From: Chania fonticola_B | Lineage (GTDB): Bacteria > Pseudomonadota > Gammaproteobacteria > Enterobacterales > Enterobacteriaceae | Strand: one strand, 5' to 3' | Length of the DNA: 64,000 bases | Assembly (NCBI RefSeq): GCF_048537545.1 | Contig: NZ_CP183218.1 | In this document: in pieces, positions 34,785-43,478 of the stretch | How the letters are laid out: every line of letters begins with the position of its first letter | Numbering within the stretch: the first letter of the stretch is position 1 | Made by a program: the position numbers and the translations under genes | The notes under the pieces: generated by a model | Database searches by the model: none | Told to the model about the DNA's origin: nothing | What the model saw: only the letters and a program-made list of their open reading frames with translations

Positions 34785-35362
34785 TTATTTTCCTAGATTT
34801 TATTAAAAGCTGCCCGTCACGCCCAATTTATGCTTTGGGCTGTGATTTTTATCATTTTGTTTTTTATCTACGCCCCTTAATAAAGCGCCATGTGACATTA
34901 GCATCATGAATAAAAACTTAAAATAAAAAAGTTCATGAAATAGCGCGCATAAAGCATGTTTATTTGTAACTAAATATTACATCAAAACACTATTCTAATA
35001 TAATGATTTAAATAGATATTTAATGCATAAGCCATAACGATCACGTTTAAAAGCACCAAAACAGTGCAACCACGTTTCATTTTGTGTGATTTACCTACGA
35101 TTTTGAATAACCACAAAATTAGCATGCTAATCAATAGCATTACTTATTTCACACTTTTTACTTATATCAATCTGATTACCAGGAGTGGTGCAAATAATTG
35201 TATCTTTACTCTGTTTTTTACTTATTGGGGTAAATCATCGAAAGTAAGGGCACGTAACAGGCAAAATACCCTATCAACTGATTAAATAAATTACGCTATT
35301 AATGTTTGAAAGGAAAAACGCCGCCACAGGTCACTGACCTGTGGCGTAATGAACGGGTGAGA
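34785..35362. other. AT-rich porin upstream region
   Basis: 578 bases between the porin start and the astE stop. It is very AT-rich and includes GTTACAAATAAACAT on the minus strand (about 34957-34971), which loosely resembles an OmpR site. A 73-codon plus frame at 35064 is AT-driven and not supported. The ast terminator lies at the right end. Confidence 0.4.
35312..35346 (-). terminator. Rho-independent terminator of the ast operon
   Basis: A nearly 25-bp palindrome (CGCCACAGGTCA / TGACCTGTGGCG, one central base) is followed on the minus strand by GCGTTTTTCC. It lies 16 bases past the astE stop. Confidence 0.87.
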
Positions 35363-36346
35363 TTAAAACAGGGTGCTGCGCGGTACTTCTATCAACATCA
35401 TGCCTGCACGTAACCCCAATGCCACCTTGGGATTGGGAAACAGGACCCACTCCTTTTCATGCTGCACCCGATAACTATCCCCCGGTTGCTCATACAATAA
35501 AGTGCCCTGCGGCAGAGCGGTAAAATTGGCAGTCTCATCGCTCAAATGAAGTTTGAAAGATTCACTGCGCTTAATCAGCGACCGATCGACACGGAACACC
35601 CGAATCGGAACCTCCTCCCGCAAAGGGAGAGATTGCCCGCAGACCAGCGCCTGCAGTGCTTTATTGATAGCGGAAAACTGCTGCAGATCGTTGCTGCCAA
35701 AGGGACGCGCCTTGCCCAATTCAAGGGTACAGCTGGCCGCCTGCGCATGCTCACTGGAAAAGTGGCTGAACGTGCCGCCAGGCGCTTGGTGTATCACCAG
35801 TGCATCCAACCCGGCGGCGTCTAGTAACGCCAACATCTCGGGGCTGTAACTCTGTGGTTGATAGGGCAGGATACCAAAACGTGGCAACAGCGATCCGCGG
35901 ATCGCCGTATGCAGATCGTAATGAAAACGAGTAGCCTGCTCTCCGGCAAAGAAGCTGGTGACTACTTGCTCTAACTGCTGCGCCCGCGCCGTTTCGCCAG
36001 AGGGCTCAAACTGATGATAGCGCCCACCAAACATACGATTCATATCGCTTGCCAGATAACGTTGATTGGTTCGCATCGCTGGTGGATTGCCCAACACCAC
36101 CAGCAAGCGCACCGCCAATGGCCGCACACCTGAGAAGATTTCGTTCACTAACCGGTCGAGCAGTTCGATCGGGGCCGTTTCATTGCCGTGAATACCGGCT
36201 GAAAGCACCACGGCTTGCCGATAGCCTTGCAGTGGAGTGAGCTCCAATAGCCCTTCCCCCAACCACTTCCAGCTCAGTGCAGCGTTTTCACCCTGGGTGG
36301 TAGCTGGTGGAGTTCCTGCCAACGTCAGAGCCAATAAATTGTTCAC
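35363..36346 (-). CDS. astE: Succinylglutamate desuccinylase (AstE)
   Basis: The last step of the arginine succinyltransferase pathway: N-succinylglutamate to glutamate and succinate. It is a 327-residue zinc carboxypeptidase-like enzyme (M14/AspA family). The ligand motif is in SAGIHGNETAP (His and Glu), and the second His is in YDLHTAIRGS. The catalytic Glu region is TLELGKARPFG. Final gene of astCADBE, 13 bases after astB. Confidence 0.95.
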   Translation of the reverse strand: MNNLLALTLAGTPPATTQGENAALSWKWLGEGLLELTPLQGYRQAVVLSAGIHGNETAPIELLDRLVNEIFSGVRPLAVRLLVVLGNPPAMRTNQRYLASDMNRMFGGRYHQFEPSGETARAQQLEQVVTSFFAGEQATRFHYDLHTAIRGSLLPRFGILPYQPQSYSPEMLALLDAAGLDALVIHQAPGGTFSHFSSEHAQAASCTLELGKARPFGSNDLQQFSAINKALQALVCGQSLPLREEVPIRVFRVDRSLIKRSESFKLHLSDETANFTALPQGTLLYEQPGDSYRVQHEKEWVLFPNPKVALGLRAGMMLIEVPRSTLF

Positions 36347-36358
36347 TATTGCCTCCGG

Positions 36359-37699
36359 TTACTGTTGGAACGGGTAAACATTACCCAGCCCAAGGATAGA
36401 AGTCAGAGCATCCAGTGCCGCACGCCCTTCATGCAGCAGTTGCGGGTCTGCCAGATCCTCCTGTACCAAGCGATCGCGGTAATAGCGGTCTACCCAGTCG
36501 TTCAGGGTGGCGAAAAGCGTATCGTTCATCATCACCCGTGGGTTCACCGCCCCCAACTCGGCATCGTTCAGCGCCACGCGTAAACGCAGGCAAGCCGGGC
36601 CGCCGCCGTTGCGCATACTTTCGCGCAGGTCGAACACTTTGATCTCGTCGATTGGCCCACCGCTGGCCACCATCTCCGACAGATAATGCCAAACGCCCGG
36701 ATGCTGGCGGGACTCTTCCGGCACTACGATCATCATCTTGCCATCGGCTTTGGTCAGGATCTGGCTGTTAAACAGGTAGGTCGCCACCGCATCCCCCACG
36801 CTGACACGGGAGGTTGGCACTTCTATCGCCACCAGCTCCGTCTCCAGCAAGGCCATCTTACGGCGGATTTGATCCAGCCCCTGCTGCTGATGCAGGAACG
36901 CCTGCTGATGATGGAACAGCACCTGCTGATTGCTGACGGCGATCACGTCGTTATGAAAAACGCCCTGGTCGATCACCGCCGGATTCTGTTGCAGAAATAC
37001 CGTTTGTTGCTCGTGCAACTGATGCAGGCGGGCGATCGCCTCACTGGCCTCGCGCGTCTGGCGAGCCGGGTAACGCGTGGGGGCACTTTCCCCGCCAAAC
37101 TCCTGCTTGCCATACACAAAGACCTGCACCCCGCGTTTGGCATAGTCGCCCCCAAGGCGGTTATGGTTGGCAGCGCCCTCATCTCCAAACAGTGCCACCT
37201 GCGGTAAGGCATCGTGGTGAGCAAAGCATTGCTCATCATTGAAAATGGCACGCAGCACGCTGGAGGTGGTTTCGGCCTCAATCGCACGATGGAATTTGTT
37301 ATTCAGATTGGCGGCGGTGAAATGCACTCTCCCATCCTGACTGTCTGGCGAAGGCGAAACCGTCGCGGCATTGGCCGTCCACATGGATGAGGCCGAACTA
37401 AGCGCCGAGAGCAGGCGCGGTGAGGTTCGCATCGCCTGGGCCAGCGCGCTCTCGTCACTACCGCTGAAGCCCAATTTGCGCAGCGTGGGGAGATGAGGCC
37501 GTTCCTGCGGTGGCAACACGCCCTGCTGGAAGCCCATATCCGCCAGCGCTTTCATTTTCAGCAGCCCCTGCTTTGCCGCCAGCTTGGGGTTCGACACGCT
37601 GTTGCGGTGCTGCGTCGATGCCTCATTGCCAAACGACAGCCCGGCATAGTGGTGTGTCAAGCCAACCAACCCATCGAAATTGACTTCATATCCGGACAT
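36359..37699 (-). CDS. astB: N-succinylarginine dihydrolase (AstB)
   Basis: It converts N2-succinylarginine to succinylornithine, 2 NH3 and CO2. The 446-residue amidinotransferase-fold enzyme begins MSGYEVNFDGLVGLTHHYAGLSFGNEAS. It has the catalytic Cys near the C-terminus in GGGPACLRLRVAL and the FHNDVIAVSN and MANAATVSPSPD-like NAATVSPSPDS segments of the family. Spacing to astD is 27 bases. Confidence 0.96.
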   Translation of the reverse strand: MSGYEVNFDGLVGLTHHYAGLSFGNEASTQHRNSVSNPKLAAKQGLLKMKALADMGFQQGVLPPQERPHLPTLRKLGFSGSDESALAQAMRTSPRLLSALSSASSMWTANAATVSPSPDSQDGRVHFTAANLNNKFHRAIEAETTSSVLRAIFNDEQCFAHHDALPQVALFGDEGAANHNRLGGDYAKRGVQVFVYGKQEFGGESAPTRYPARQTREASEAIARLHQLHEQQTVFLQQNPAVIDQGVFHNDVIAVSNQQVLFHHQQAFLHQQQGLDQIRRKMALLETELVAIEVPTSRVSVGDAVATYLFNSQILTKADGKMMIVVPEESRQHPGVWHYLSEMVASGGPIDEIKVFDLRESMRNGGGPACLRLRVALNDAELGAVNPRVMMNDTLFATLNDWVDRYYRDRLVQEDLADPQLLHEGRAALDALTSILGLGNVYPFQQ

Positions 37700-37726
37700 T
37701 TTGCTCTCCTGTAAACTGCCGAACGA

Positions 37727-39199
37727 TCAGTTAAATATCAGGCCCGGTGACAGGCTGGTGGGTAGCGTCAGGCTGGCACTTTCCAGCGACGCCATCGGCC
37801 AGGCGCAGTAATCTGCCGCATAGAACGCACTTGGCCGATGGTTGCCGGAAGCCCCCACACCACCGAAAGGTGCTGCGCTAGAAGCCCCTGTCAGCGGCTT
37901 GTTCCAGTTGACAATACCGGCTCGCGCCTCCAGCAGCAGCCGTTCGAACTGCTCCCGCTGCGGGGACACCAGCCCGACAGACAGGCCATAGCGCGTGTTA
38001 TTAGCCATGCGCAACGCCTGGTCGAAATGGTCGTAACGAATGATCGTAGTCAGCGGGCCAAAATATTCTTCGTCTGGCACGTCCTCCACGCCGGTCACAT
38101 CGATAATCCCAGGGCTTAATAACGCACTACCGCTCTCCAGCGATTTCATGGTCAACAAGGCTTTGCCACCCAATGCCAACAGATGGTGCTGAGCTGCCAG
38201 CATGTTCTCTGCCGCAGAGGAGGAAATCACCCCGCCCATAAACGGCTGAGGTTCAGCATCCCAACGGCCAATGCGCAGTGTAGATGCCACCTGAACCAGG
38301 CGTGTAATAAAGGCATCACCCTGCGGCCCATTTTTCACCAAGATGCGGCGAGCACAGGTACAGCGCTGCCCGGCAGAAATAAACGCCGATTGAATGGCCA
38401 GATTCACCGCCGCGTCACAATCTTCAACCTGTTCGACGATTAGCGCGTTGTTGCCACCCATCTCCAACGCCAGGATCTTTTCTGGCTGACCGGCCAACTG
38501 GCGATGCAGGTGATAACCGGTGCCTGCGCTGCCGGTAAACAGCAGCCCATCAATATGAGCACAGCTTGCCAAGGCCTCACCGGTTTCACGCCCACCCTGT
38601 ACCAGATTGATCACCCCGTCCGGAAGCCCCGCCTGCAGCCATAGCTGTAACGTCACCTCCGCCGTTAACGGCGTCAATTCGCTAGGTTTGAACACCACGC
38701 AGTTGCCCGCCAACAGCGCCGGAACGATATGCCCATTCGGTAAGTGACCAGGGAAGTTATACGGGCCAAACACCGCCAATACGCCGTGCGGCCGATGGCG
38801 TAACACCGAGGCTCCGTCGGCCATCGCGGTTTCCGTCACCCCAGTTCGTGCCTGATAGGCCTGTAATGAAATGCCCACCTTGCCAATCATCGCCTGGACT
38901 TCGGTCAAGGTTTCCCAGCGGGGTTTGCTGGTTTCACGGCTGATGGTCTCGGCCAGATGCTGTTTATGCTCTTCCAGTAACGCCGCGAAGCGTTTTACCA
39001 ACTGTTCGCGCTGCGCAAATGGCGTGCGAGCCCAGGCCGGAAAAGCCTCGCGTGCAGCTGCGCAGGCCGCAGCCACGTCATCTATATTGGCCGCATTGGC
39101 TTGCCATAGCGGTAGGTTATCCAACGGATCGGTTTTGCTGAACTCAGCGCCTCGGCCAGCCAGCCAGACGCCATTAATTAACAATGCAGGATGCGACAT
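37727..39199 (-). CDS. astD: Succinylglutamate semialdehyde dehydrogenase (AstD)
   Basis: An NAD-dependent aldehyde dehydrogenase of 490 residues that makes succinylglutamate. The ALDH signatures are visible: FGPYNFPGHLPNGH, the catalytic Glu in ALEMGGNNALIV, and the catalytic Cys in SAGQRCTCARR. Its ATG overlaps the astA stop by 1 base (TAATG), so the two are coupled. Confidence 0.96.
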   Translation of the reverse strand: MSHPALLINGVWLAGRGAEFSKTDPLDNLPLWQANAANIDDVAAACAAAREAFPAWARTPFAQREQLVKRFAALLEEHKQHLAETISRETSKPRWETLTEVQAMIGKVGISLQAYQARTGVTETAMADGASVLRHRPHGVLAVFGPYNFPGHLPNGHIVPALLAGNCVVFKPSELTPLTAEVTLQLWLQAGLPDGVINLVQGGRETGEALASCAHIDGLLFTGSAGTGYHLHRQLAGQPEKILALEMGGNNALIVEQVEDCDAAVNLAIQSAFISAGQRCTCARRILVKNGPQGDAFITRLVQVASTLRIGRWDAEPQPFMGGVISSSAAENMLAAQHHLLALGGKALLTMKSLESGSALLSPGIIDVTGVEDVPDEEYFGPLTTIIRYDHFDQALRMANNTRYGLSVGLVSPQREQFERLLLEARAGIVNWNKPLTGASSAAPFGGVGASGNHRPSAFYAADYCAWPMASLESASLTLPTSLSPGLIFN

Positions 39200-40233
39200 T
39201 ACACTTTCTCCTGAGCGATAAGCTTGATGACCCGTACCGGGCTCCCCTGCTCGACGCCCAGCGCCGCTGCCGTTTCGGCGTTGATACGCAGGCGATCATC
39301 ATGCAGTTGGGCATGCACCAACAGGGCGCGATAATTCTGATAGTTGTCGTTGGCCACCAGGTAGGCTGGGGCTTCGTTGAATACCTGTGCCTCATCCAGC
39401 ACCACCTTCACCAGTTTGCTGCGCTTGACCGCGCGGATCTCGTCGATCTCGGCTTCCAGCGTCGGGCCCCCGTCAAAGATATCGACGTAGCCCTGATAGC
39501 GCAGCCCTTCGGCTTCCAGCAGCTTGCGCGCTGGTGCGGTTTGCGGGTGAACCTCGCCGATCACCTTCTGCGCATCTTCGGCCAGAAAGTCGACATACAG
39601 CGGGTGTTTTGGCATCAGTTCAGCGATAAACGCCTTTTGCCCGGTGCCGCTGAGGTAGTCCGCCTTGGCGAACTCGATAGAAAAGAAGTGGCGGCCAACG
39701 CTTTCCCAGAAGGGGGAACGGCCATTTTCATCGGAATAACCGCGCATCTCCGCTATCACTTTGCGGGAGAATTGATTGCGAAATGCGGCCATAAACAGGA
39801 AGCGAACCTTTGACAGCAGCTTGCCATTCTCACCATGCCGATAGTCCGGATCGAGAAACAGCGTACAGAGTTCCGAATGACCGGTATGATCGTTGCTTAA
39901 AAACAGCGTTGGCACCGATTTATAGACATTAAGCTGCTTTGAGGCATGCACCTGGGTACCGACGCGGAAGCTGTACCAGGGTTCGGTCAGCCCAACCGCG
40001 ACTTCGATCGCACTGACGCCAACGACCTGTTGCCGTTCGGTATCCTCCATCACAAACAGATAGCAGCGATCGCTTTGGGGAAGTTCGCCTTGCCAGGTTT
40101 TTAACGCCCGCTCAATACGTGCCGACAGCGTCTCTTCATTCTGCGGCAAAGAGGTGAGGCCAATACCGGATTTACCGGCGAGCGTCAGCAGGTCAGCCAG
40201 GTCACGACGCTCTATGGGGCGGATAATCATCAT
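39199..40233 (-). CDS. astA: Arginine N-succinyltransferase (AstA)
   Basis: The first enzyme of the AST pathway: L-arginine plus succinyl-CoA to N2-succinylarginine. It is 344 residues, exactly the E. coli length, when started at ATG 40233 (MMIIRPIERRDLADL), which has GAGG at 8 bases. The conserved segments TSLPQNEETLSARIERALK, SELCTLFLDPDYR, AFIAELMPKHPLY and IFDGGPTLE are all present. The longer frame to 40293 has no homology. Confidence 0.96.
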   Translation of the reverse strand: MMIIRPIERRDLADLLTLAGKSGIGLTSLPQNEETLSARIERALKTWQGELPQSDRCYLFVMEDTERQQVVGVSAIEVAVGLTEPWYSFRVGTQVHASKQLNVYKSVPTLFLSNDHTGHSELCTLFLDPDYRHGENGKLLSKVRFLFMAAFRNQFSRKVIAEMRGYSDENGRSPFWESVGRHFFSIEFAKADYLSGTGQKAFIAELMPKHPLYVDFLAEDAQKVIGEVHPQTAPARKLLEAEGLRYQGYVDIFDGGPTLEAEIDEIRAVKRSKLVKVVLDEAQVFNEAPAYLVANDNYQNYRALLVHAQLHDDRLRINAETAAALGVEQGSPVRVIKLIAQEKV

Positions 40234-40283
40234 AATGCGAACCTCGGAAGTCATCGGCTGCGCACCGGGCGCAGCCGCCTTGA

Positions 40284-41498
40284 TTAGCTGCAAATCCGCG
40301 CCACAGCACGCGCGAATCGCGCCAGCCCCTCTTTCACATCCTGTTCCGGGATGATCAGCGAAGGCGTAAAGCGCACCACGTCCGGACCCGCGATCAGGGC
40401 TATCACCCCTTCCTCGTTAGCCAGTTGGGTGATCTGCTTGGCTCTACCGGCATATTCCGGGTTCAGAGCGCAACCAATTAACAGACCCGCCCCGCGGATT
40501 TCGCTAAAGATCGGATACTGTAGGTTGATTTCCGTCAGCCCGGCGATAAACCATTCGAGACGCTGCTTCACCCCATCGAGCACCTCCGGTGTGTTAATCA
40601 GCGAGAACACCACCCCAGCCACTGCCGCTGCCAGCGGATTGCCGCCGTAGGTGGTACCATGAGTGCCGACGCCCAGCGTTTTTGCCAGTTTGTCGGTGGT
40701 GATCATCGCACCGATCGGGAAACCGCCGCCCAACGCCTTGGCGGTGGTCAACACGTCCGGTACCACCCCGTAATTCATATAGGCATACAGCGAGCCAGTT
40801 CGGCCCACGCCGGTTTGCACCTCATCAAAGATCAGCAGTGCGCCGTGGCGATCGCACAGTTCACGCAACCCTTGCAGGAATTGCGGTTGCGCCGGTACCA
40901 CACCGCCCTCGCCCTGAATCGGCTCAACGATCACCGCGCAGGTACGGTCGTTAATCACCTGAGCAGCGGCGGCCAGATCGTTAAACGGCGTGTGGGTAAT
41001 ACCGCCAGGCAGTGGCGCAAAATCCTGTGAGTATTTTGGTTGGCCCCCGGCAGAAACGGTAAACAGGGTGCGACCATGAAACGCGTTATTGAACGCGACG
41101 ATCTGGTTCTTTTCTCTGTTACCACTATCCAGTGCATATTTTCGCGCTAGCTTCAGCGCGGCCTCGTTGGCTTCCGCACCGGAGTTGCAGAAAAATACCT
41201 TGTCGGCAAAGGTGGCATCAATCAGCTGTTTGGCCAGGCGCAACACCGGCTCGTTGGTATAACCGTTGCCCAGATGCCAAAGCTTGCCGGCCTGTTCGAC
41301 CAGCGCGGCCAACACCTGCGGATGGGCGTGGCCCAGGGCGTTGACGGCAATGCCTCCGGCGAAATCAATATAGGATTTCCCCTGCTGATCCCAAACCTGT
41401 GAGCCTTCTCCCCGCACCAAAATAAAGTCCGCAGGGGCATAAACCGGGATCATCCAGTCGTCGAAAGACTGGCGGGTAACTGCGATTGGCTGTTCCAT
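40284..41498 (-). CDS. astC: Succinylornithine / acetylornithine transaminase (AstC)
   Basis: A PLP-dependent class III aminotransferase of 404 residues that moves the delta-amino group of succinylornithine to 2-oxoglutarate. The PLP lysine is in TTAKALGGGFPIG, with the preceding FDEVQTGVGRTG and the substrate loop GNGYTNEPVL. First gene of the operon. The start lies about 250 bases downstream of a sigma-54 promoter, giving a long leader. Confidence 0.95.
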   Translation of the reverse strand: MEQPIAVTRQSFDDWMIPVYAPADFILVRGEGSQVWDQQGKSYIDFAGGIAVNALGHAHPQVLAALVEQAGKLWHLGNGYTNEPVLRLAKQLIDATFADKVFFCNSGAEANEAALKLARKYALDSGNREKNQIVAFNNAFHGRTLFTVSAGGQPKYSQDFAPLPGGITHTPFNDLAAAAQVINDRTCAVIVEPIQGEGGVVPAQPQFLQGLRELCDRHGALLIFDEVQTGVGRTGSLYAYMNYGVVPDVLTTAKALGGGFPIGAMITTDKLAKTLGVGTHGTTYGGNPLAAAVAGVVFSLINTPEVLDGVKQRLEWFIAGLTEINLQYPIFSEIRGAGLLIGCALNPEYAGRAKQITQLANEEGVIALIAGPDVVRFTPSLIIPEQDVKEGLARFARAVARICS

Positions 41499-41759
41499 AA
41501 TGACCTCATAACGTCAGCAAAGGCTGAATTTTGGCGGTAAGGACCGCTCTGGTGGCGCAAGGCCGGCGAAAAAGCAAATTAACCCTATTATCCGGTGTCT
41601 TTTCTGGCCGACGATAATGCTGCTCAGCGCCGCCTATTCAGATACAAACCTGTTACATAAAATCGGTTATTCACTATTAATGCCGCATTTAGCGCCCCGG
41701 AGCGGGGAATAAATGTTAACGAGTAGTTAAAATACAGCCCATTTGATAAATAGTGTAGA

Positions 41760-41774
41760 GCAGCTATCGTGCCA
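41760..41774 (-). promoter_or_regulatory. Sigma-54 promoter of astCADBE
   Basis: On the minus strand TGGCACGATAGCTGC keeps the invariant GG-N10-GC spacing and the TGGCACG -24 box; the -12 box is CTGCT rather than TTGCA/T. The E. coli ast operon is also sigma-54 dependent under nitrogen limitation. The predicted start would be near 41748. Confidence 0.8.
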
Positions 41775-41828
41775 GAACGGGGTTTTTGACGGATTTACCA
41801 ATTTTTTTCGTTAAAACAAGGAGTTATA

Positions 41829-41855
41829 ATGCATAAATATTCAATAATTATGCAT
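41829..41855. promoter_or_regulatory. Candidate ArgR operator
   Basis: ATGCATAA and TTATGCAT arms flank ATATTCAAT, and TGCATAAATATTCA fits the ARG box TGAATWWWWATTCA at 9 of 10 fixed positions. A second overlapping, weaker box reads on the other strand. ArgR is known to stimulate E. coli astC. Confidence 0.6.
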
Positions 41856-41990
41856 TTGTAATGATTAATGGCAAAAATAGGGCCTAAAATCATCAGCGAT
41901 GGAGAAATCCTATTCAATCGCAAAATTCTTCCGCTTTTCTGATCCTGCTCGCAAAAATAATTGCGTGAGATGGCGGGATCGGCGCCCTTT

Positions 41991-42007
41991 TGCACCGCAA
42001 TTGTGCA
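41991..42007. promoter_or_regulatory. Candidate NtrC enhancer site
   Basis: TGCACCGCAATTGTGCA is a 17-bp palindrome with perfect TGCAC / GTGCA arms, the form of NtrC sites. It lies about 225 bases upstream of the sigma-54 promoter, a normal enhancer distance, with the ArgR candidate in between. Confidence 0.65.
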
Positions 42008-42034
42008 ATGCGCCCTCATTTAGCGCAGCAAAAT

Positions 42035-42430
42035 GCCCCTCACCCTAACCCTCTCCCACAGGGAGAGGGGACAGTCCGTGCCACAATTTATCTGGGTGTT
42101 CGTCCTTTTGTTGGGGGCCGATCGAGTGGATTTGAAACTGTGGGGATTCACCTTTGCATGAGGAGATGCGCTTGCTGAGAGGACCACTTTACTTCCAAAT
42201 GAGCAGGAACTATCAGCTCCCTCTCCCTATGGGTGTACAGACCGGGGACAGTCCGTGTCACAATTTATCTGGGTGTTCGTCCTTTTGTTGGGGGGCCGAT
42301 CGAGTGGATTTGAAACTGTGGTGATTCACCTTTGCCTGAGAGATGCGTTTGCTGAGAGGACCACTTTACTTCCAAATGAGCAGGAGCTATCAGCTCCCTC
42401 TCCCTATGGGAGAGGGTTGGGGTGAGGGCA
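42035..42430. mobile_element. Tandem double copy of the REP-ended MITE-like element
   Basis: A left REP-type end (42035-42070) is followed by a core, a half-palindrome (42217-42233), a second copy of the core and an inverted REP-type end (42394-42429). The two cores (from 42067 and 42244) are direct repeats with a 177-base period and few differences. The core is related to that of the element at 24269-24464, in the opposite orientation, with about 50 extra bases at one side. It has no coding capacity. The middle junction looks like recombination between two REP hairpins. Confidence 0.78.
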
Positions 42431-42503
42431 CACTCCCAGTCTTTGACTACACTGATAAGTTACCCCGTACTCAATGTTCCTCCTCAACCTTAAGGATCCC
42501 AAC

Positions 42504-43478
42504 ATGAGCAAGAAAACCTTTGATGCCACCCAGCCCGCAGCGGTCAAAGACGTAGCCGCCTTTCTGGCGGAGTTGAATGCCAGCGGCGGCAAACCGATGG
42601 AACAGATGAAGCCGAAGGAGGCACGTAAGGTGTTGGAAGGCGCGCAACGCAGCGTCGAGGTGGTACAGCGTGAGGTCGAGATCGAAGAGAAAACCATTCA
42701 CGTGGCCGGTCAGGACATCCTGCTGCACATCGTGCGCCCGCCACGAGTGAAAGGGAAATTGCCGGTATTCATGTTTTTCCACGGCGGTGGTTGGGTATTG
42801 GGTGACTTCCCAACTCACGAACGATTGGTGCGCGACCTGGTTTACAGTTCCGGAGCGGTAGCGGTATTTGTCAATTACACACCGTCACCAGAAGCCCAGT
42901 ATCCCACCACCATCGAGCAAGCTTACGCCGCCACGGAATGGGTGGCGGAATACGGAGAAAAGATCAACGTCGACGGTACCCGGCTGGCGGTAGTAGGTAA
43001 TAGCGTTGGCGGTAACATGGCGACGGTGGTCAGCCTGATGGCTAAAGAGCGAGGCACGCCGGCACTGCGCTGCCAAATCCTGCTGTGGCCGGTCACCCAC
43101 GCCAGTTTTGATCGCGATTCCTATCATCAGTTTGCTGAAGGCCATTTCCTGACGCGCAATATGATGAAGTGGTTTTGGGACAACTACACCACCGACAAGG
43201 CCCAGCGTAAGGAGATCTACGCCTCACCGCTCAATGCGAGCCTGGAACAGCTGCAAGGGCTGCCACCCGCGCTGATCCAGACCGCCGAGCTGGACGTACT
43301 GCGGGATGAGGGGGAGGCCTACGCCCGCCTGCTGAACGCGGCTGGCGTCGAGGTGACCGCCACCCGCTACAATGGGCTGATCCACGATTACGGCCTGTTA
43401 AACCCCCTCGCCCAGGTTCCGGCGGTGCATTCGGCTATTCATCAGGCAGGACGTGCATTGAAGCATTACCTGGCCTAG
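42504..43478 (+). CDS. HSL-family alpha/beta-hydrolase (esterase)
   Basis: A 324-residue carboxylesterase of the hormone-sensitive-lipase family (esterase group IV). The oxyanion motif is FFHGGGW (near residue 89), the nucleophile elbow GNSVGGN (the common form is GDSAGG), and the Asp and His of the triad are likely in ELDVLRDEG and GLIHDYG. ATG 42504 has AAGGAT at 6 bases; the frame upstream is REP sequence. The natural substrate is unknown. Its stop overlaps the stop of the convergent regulator gene. Confidence 0.85.
   Translation: MSKKTFDATQPAAVKDVAAFLAELNASGGKPMEQMKPKEARKVLEGAQRSVEVVQREVEIEEKTIHVAGQDILLHIVRPPRVKGKLPVFMFFHGGGWVLGDFPTHERLVRDLVYSSGAVAVFVNYTPSPEAQYPTTIEQAYAATEWVAEYGEKINVDGTRLAVVGNSVGGNMATVVSLMAKERGTPALRCQILLWPVTHASFDRDSYHQFAEGHFLTRNMMKWFWDNYTTDKAQRKEIYASPLNASLEQLQGLPPALIQTAELDVLRDEGEAYARLLNAAGVEVTATRYNGLIHDYGLLNPLAQVPAVHSAIHQAGRALKHYLA

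Noticed and set aside
35064..35285. 73-codon plus-strand frame in the porin upstream region
   Set aside because: Open only because of AT-rich sequence; no ribosome site.
42060..42420. CRISPR-like regular repeat pattern
   Set aside because: Only two units, 177-base period and REP hairpins at the ends; there are no spacers or cas genes, so it is a duplicated element.
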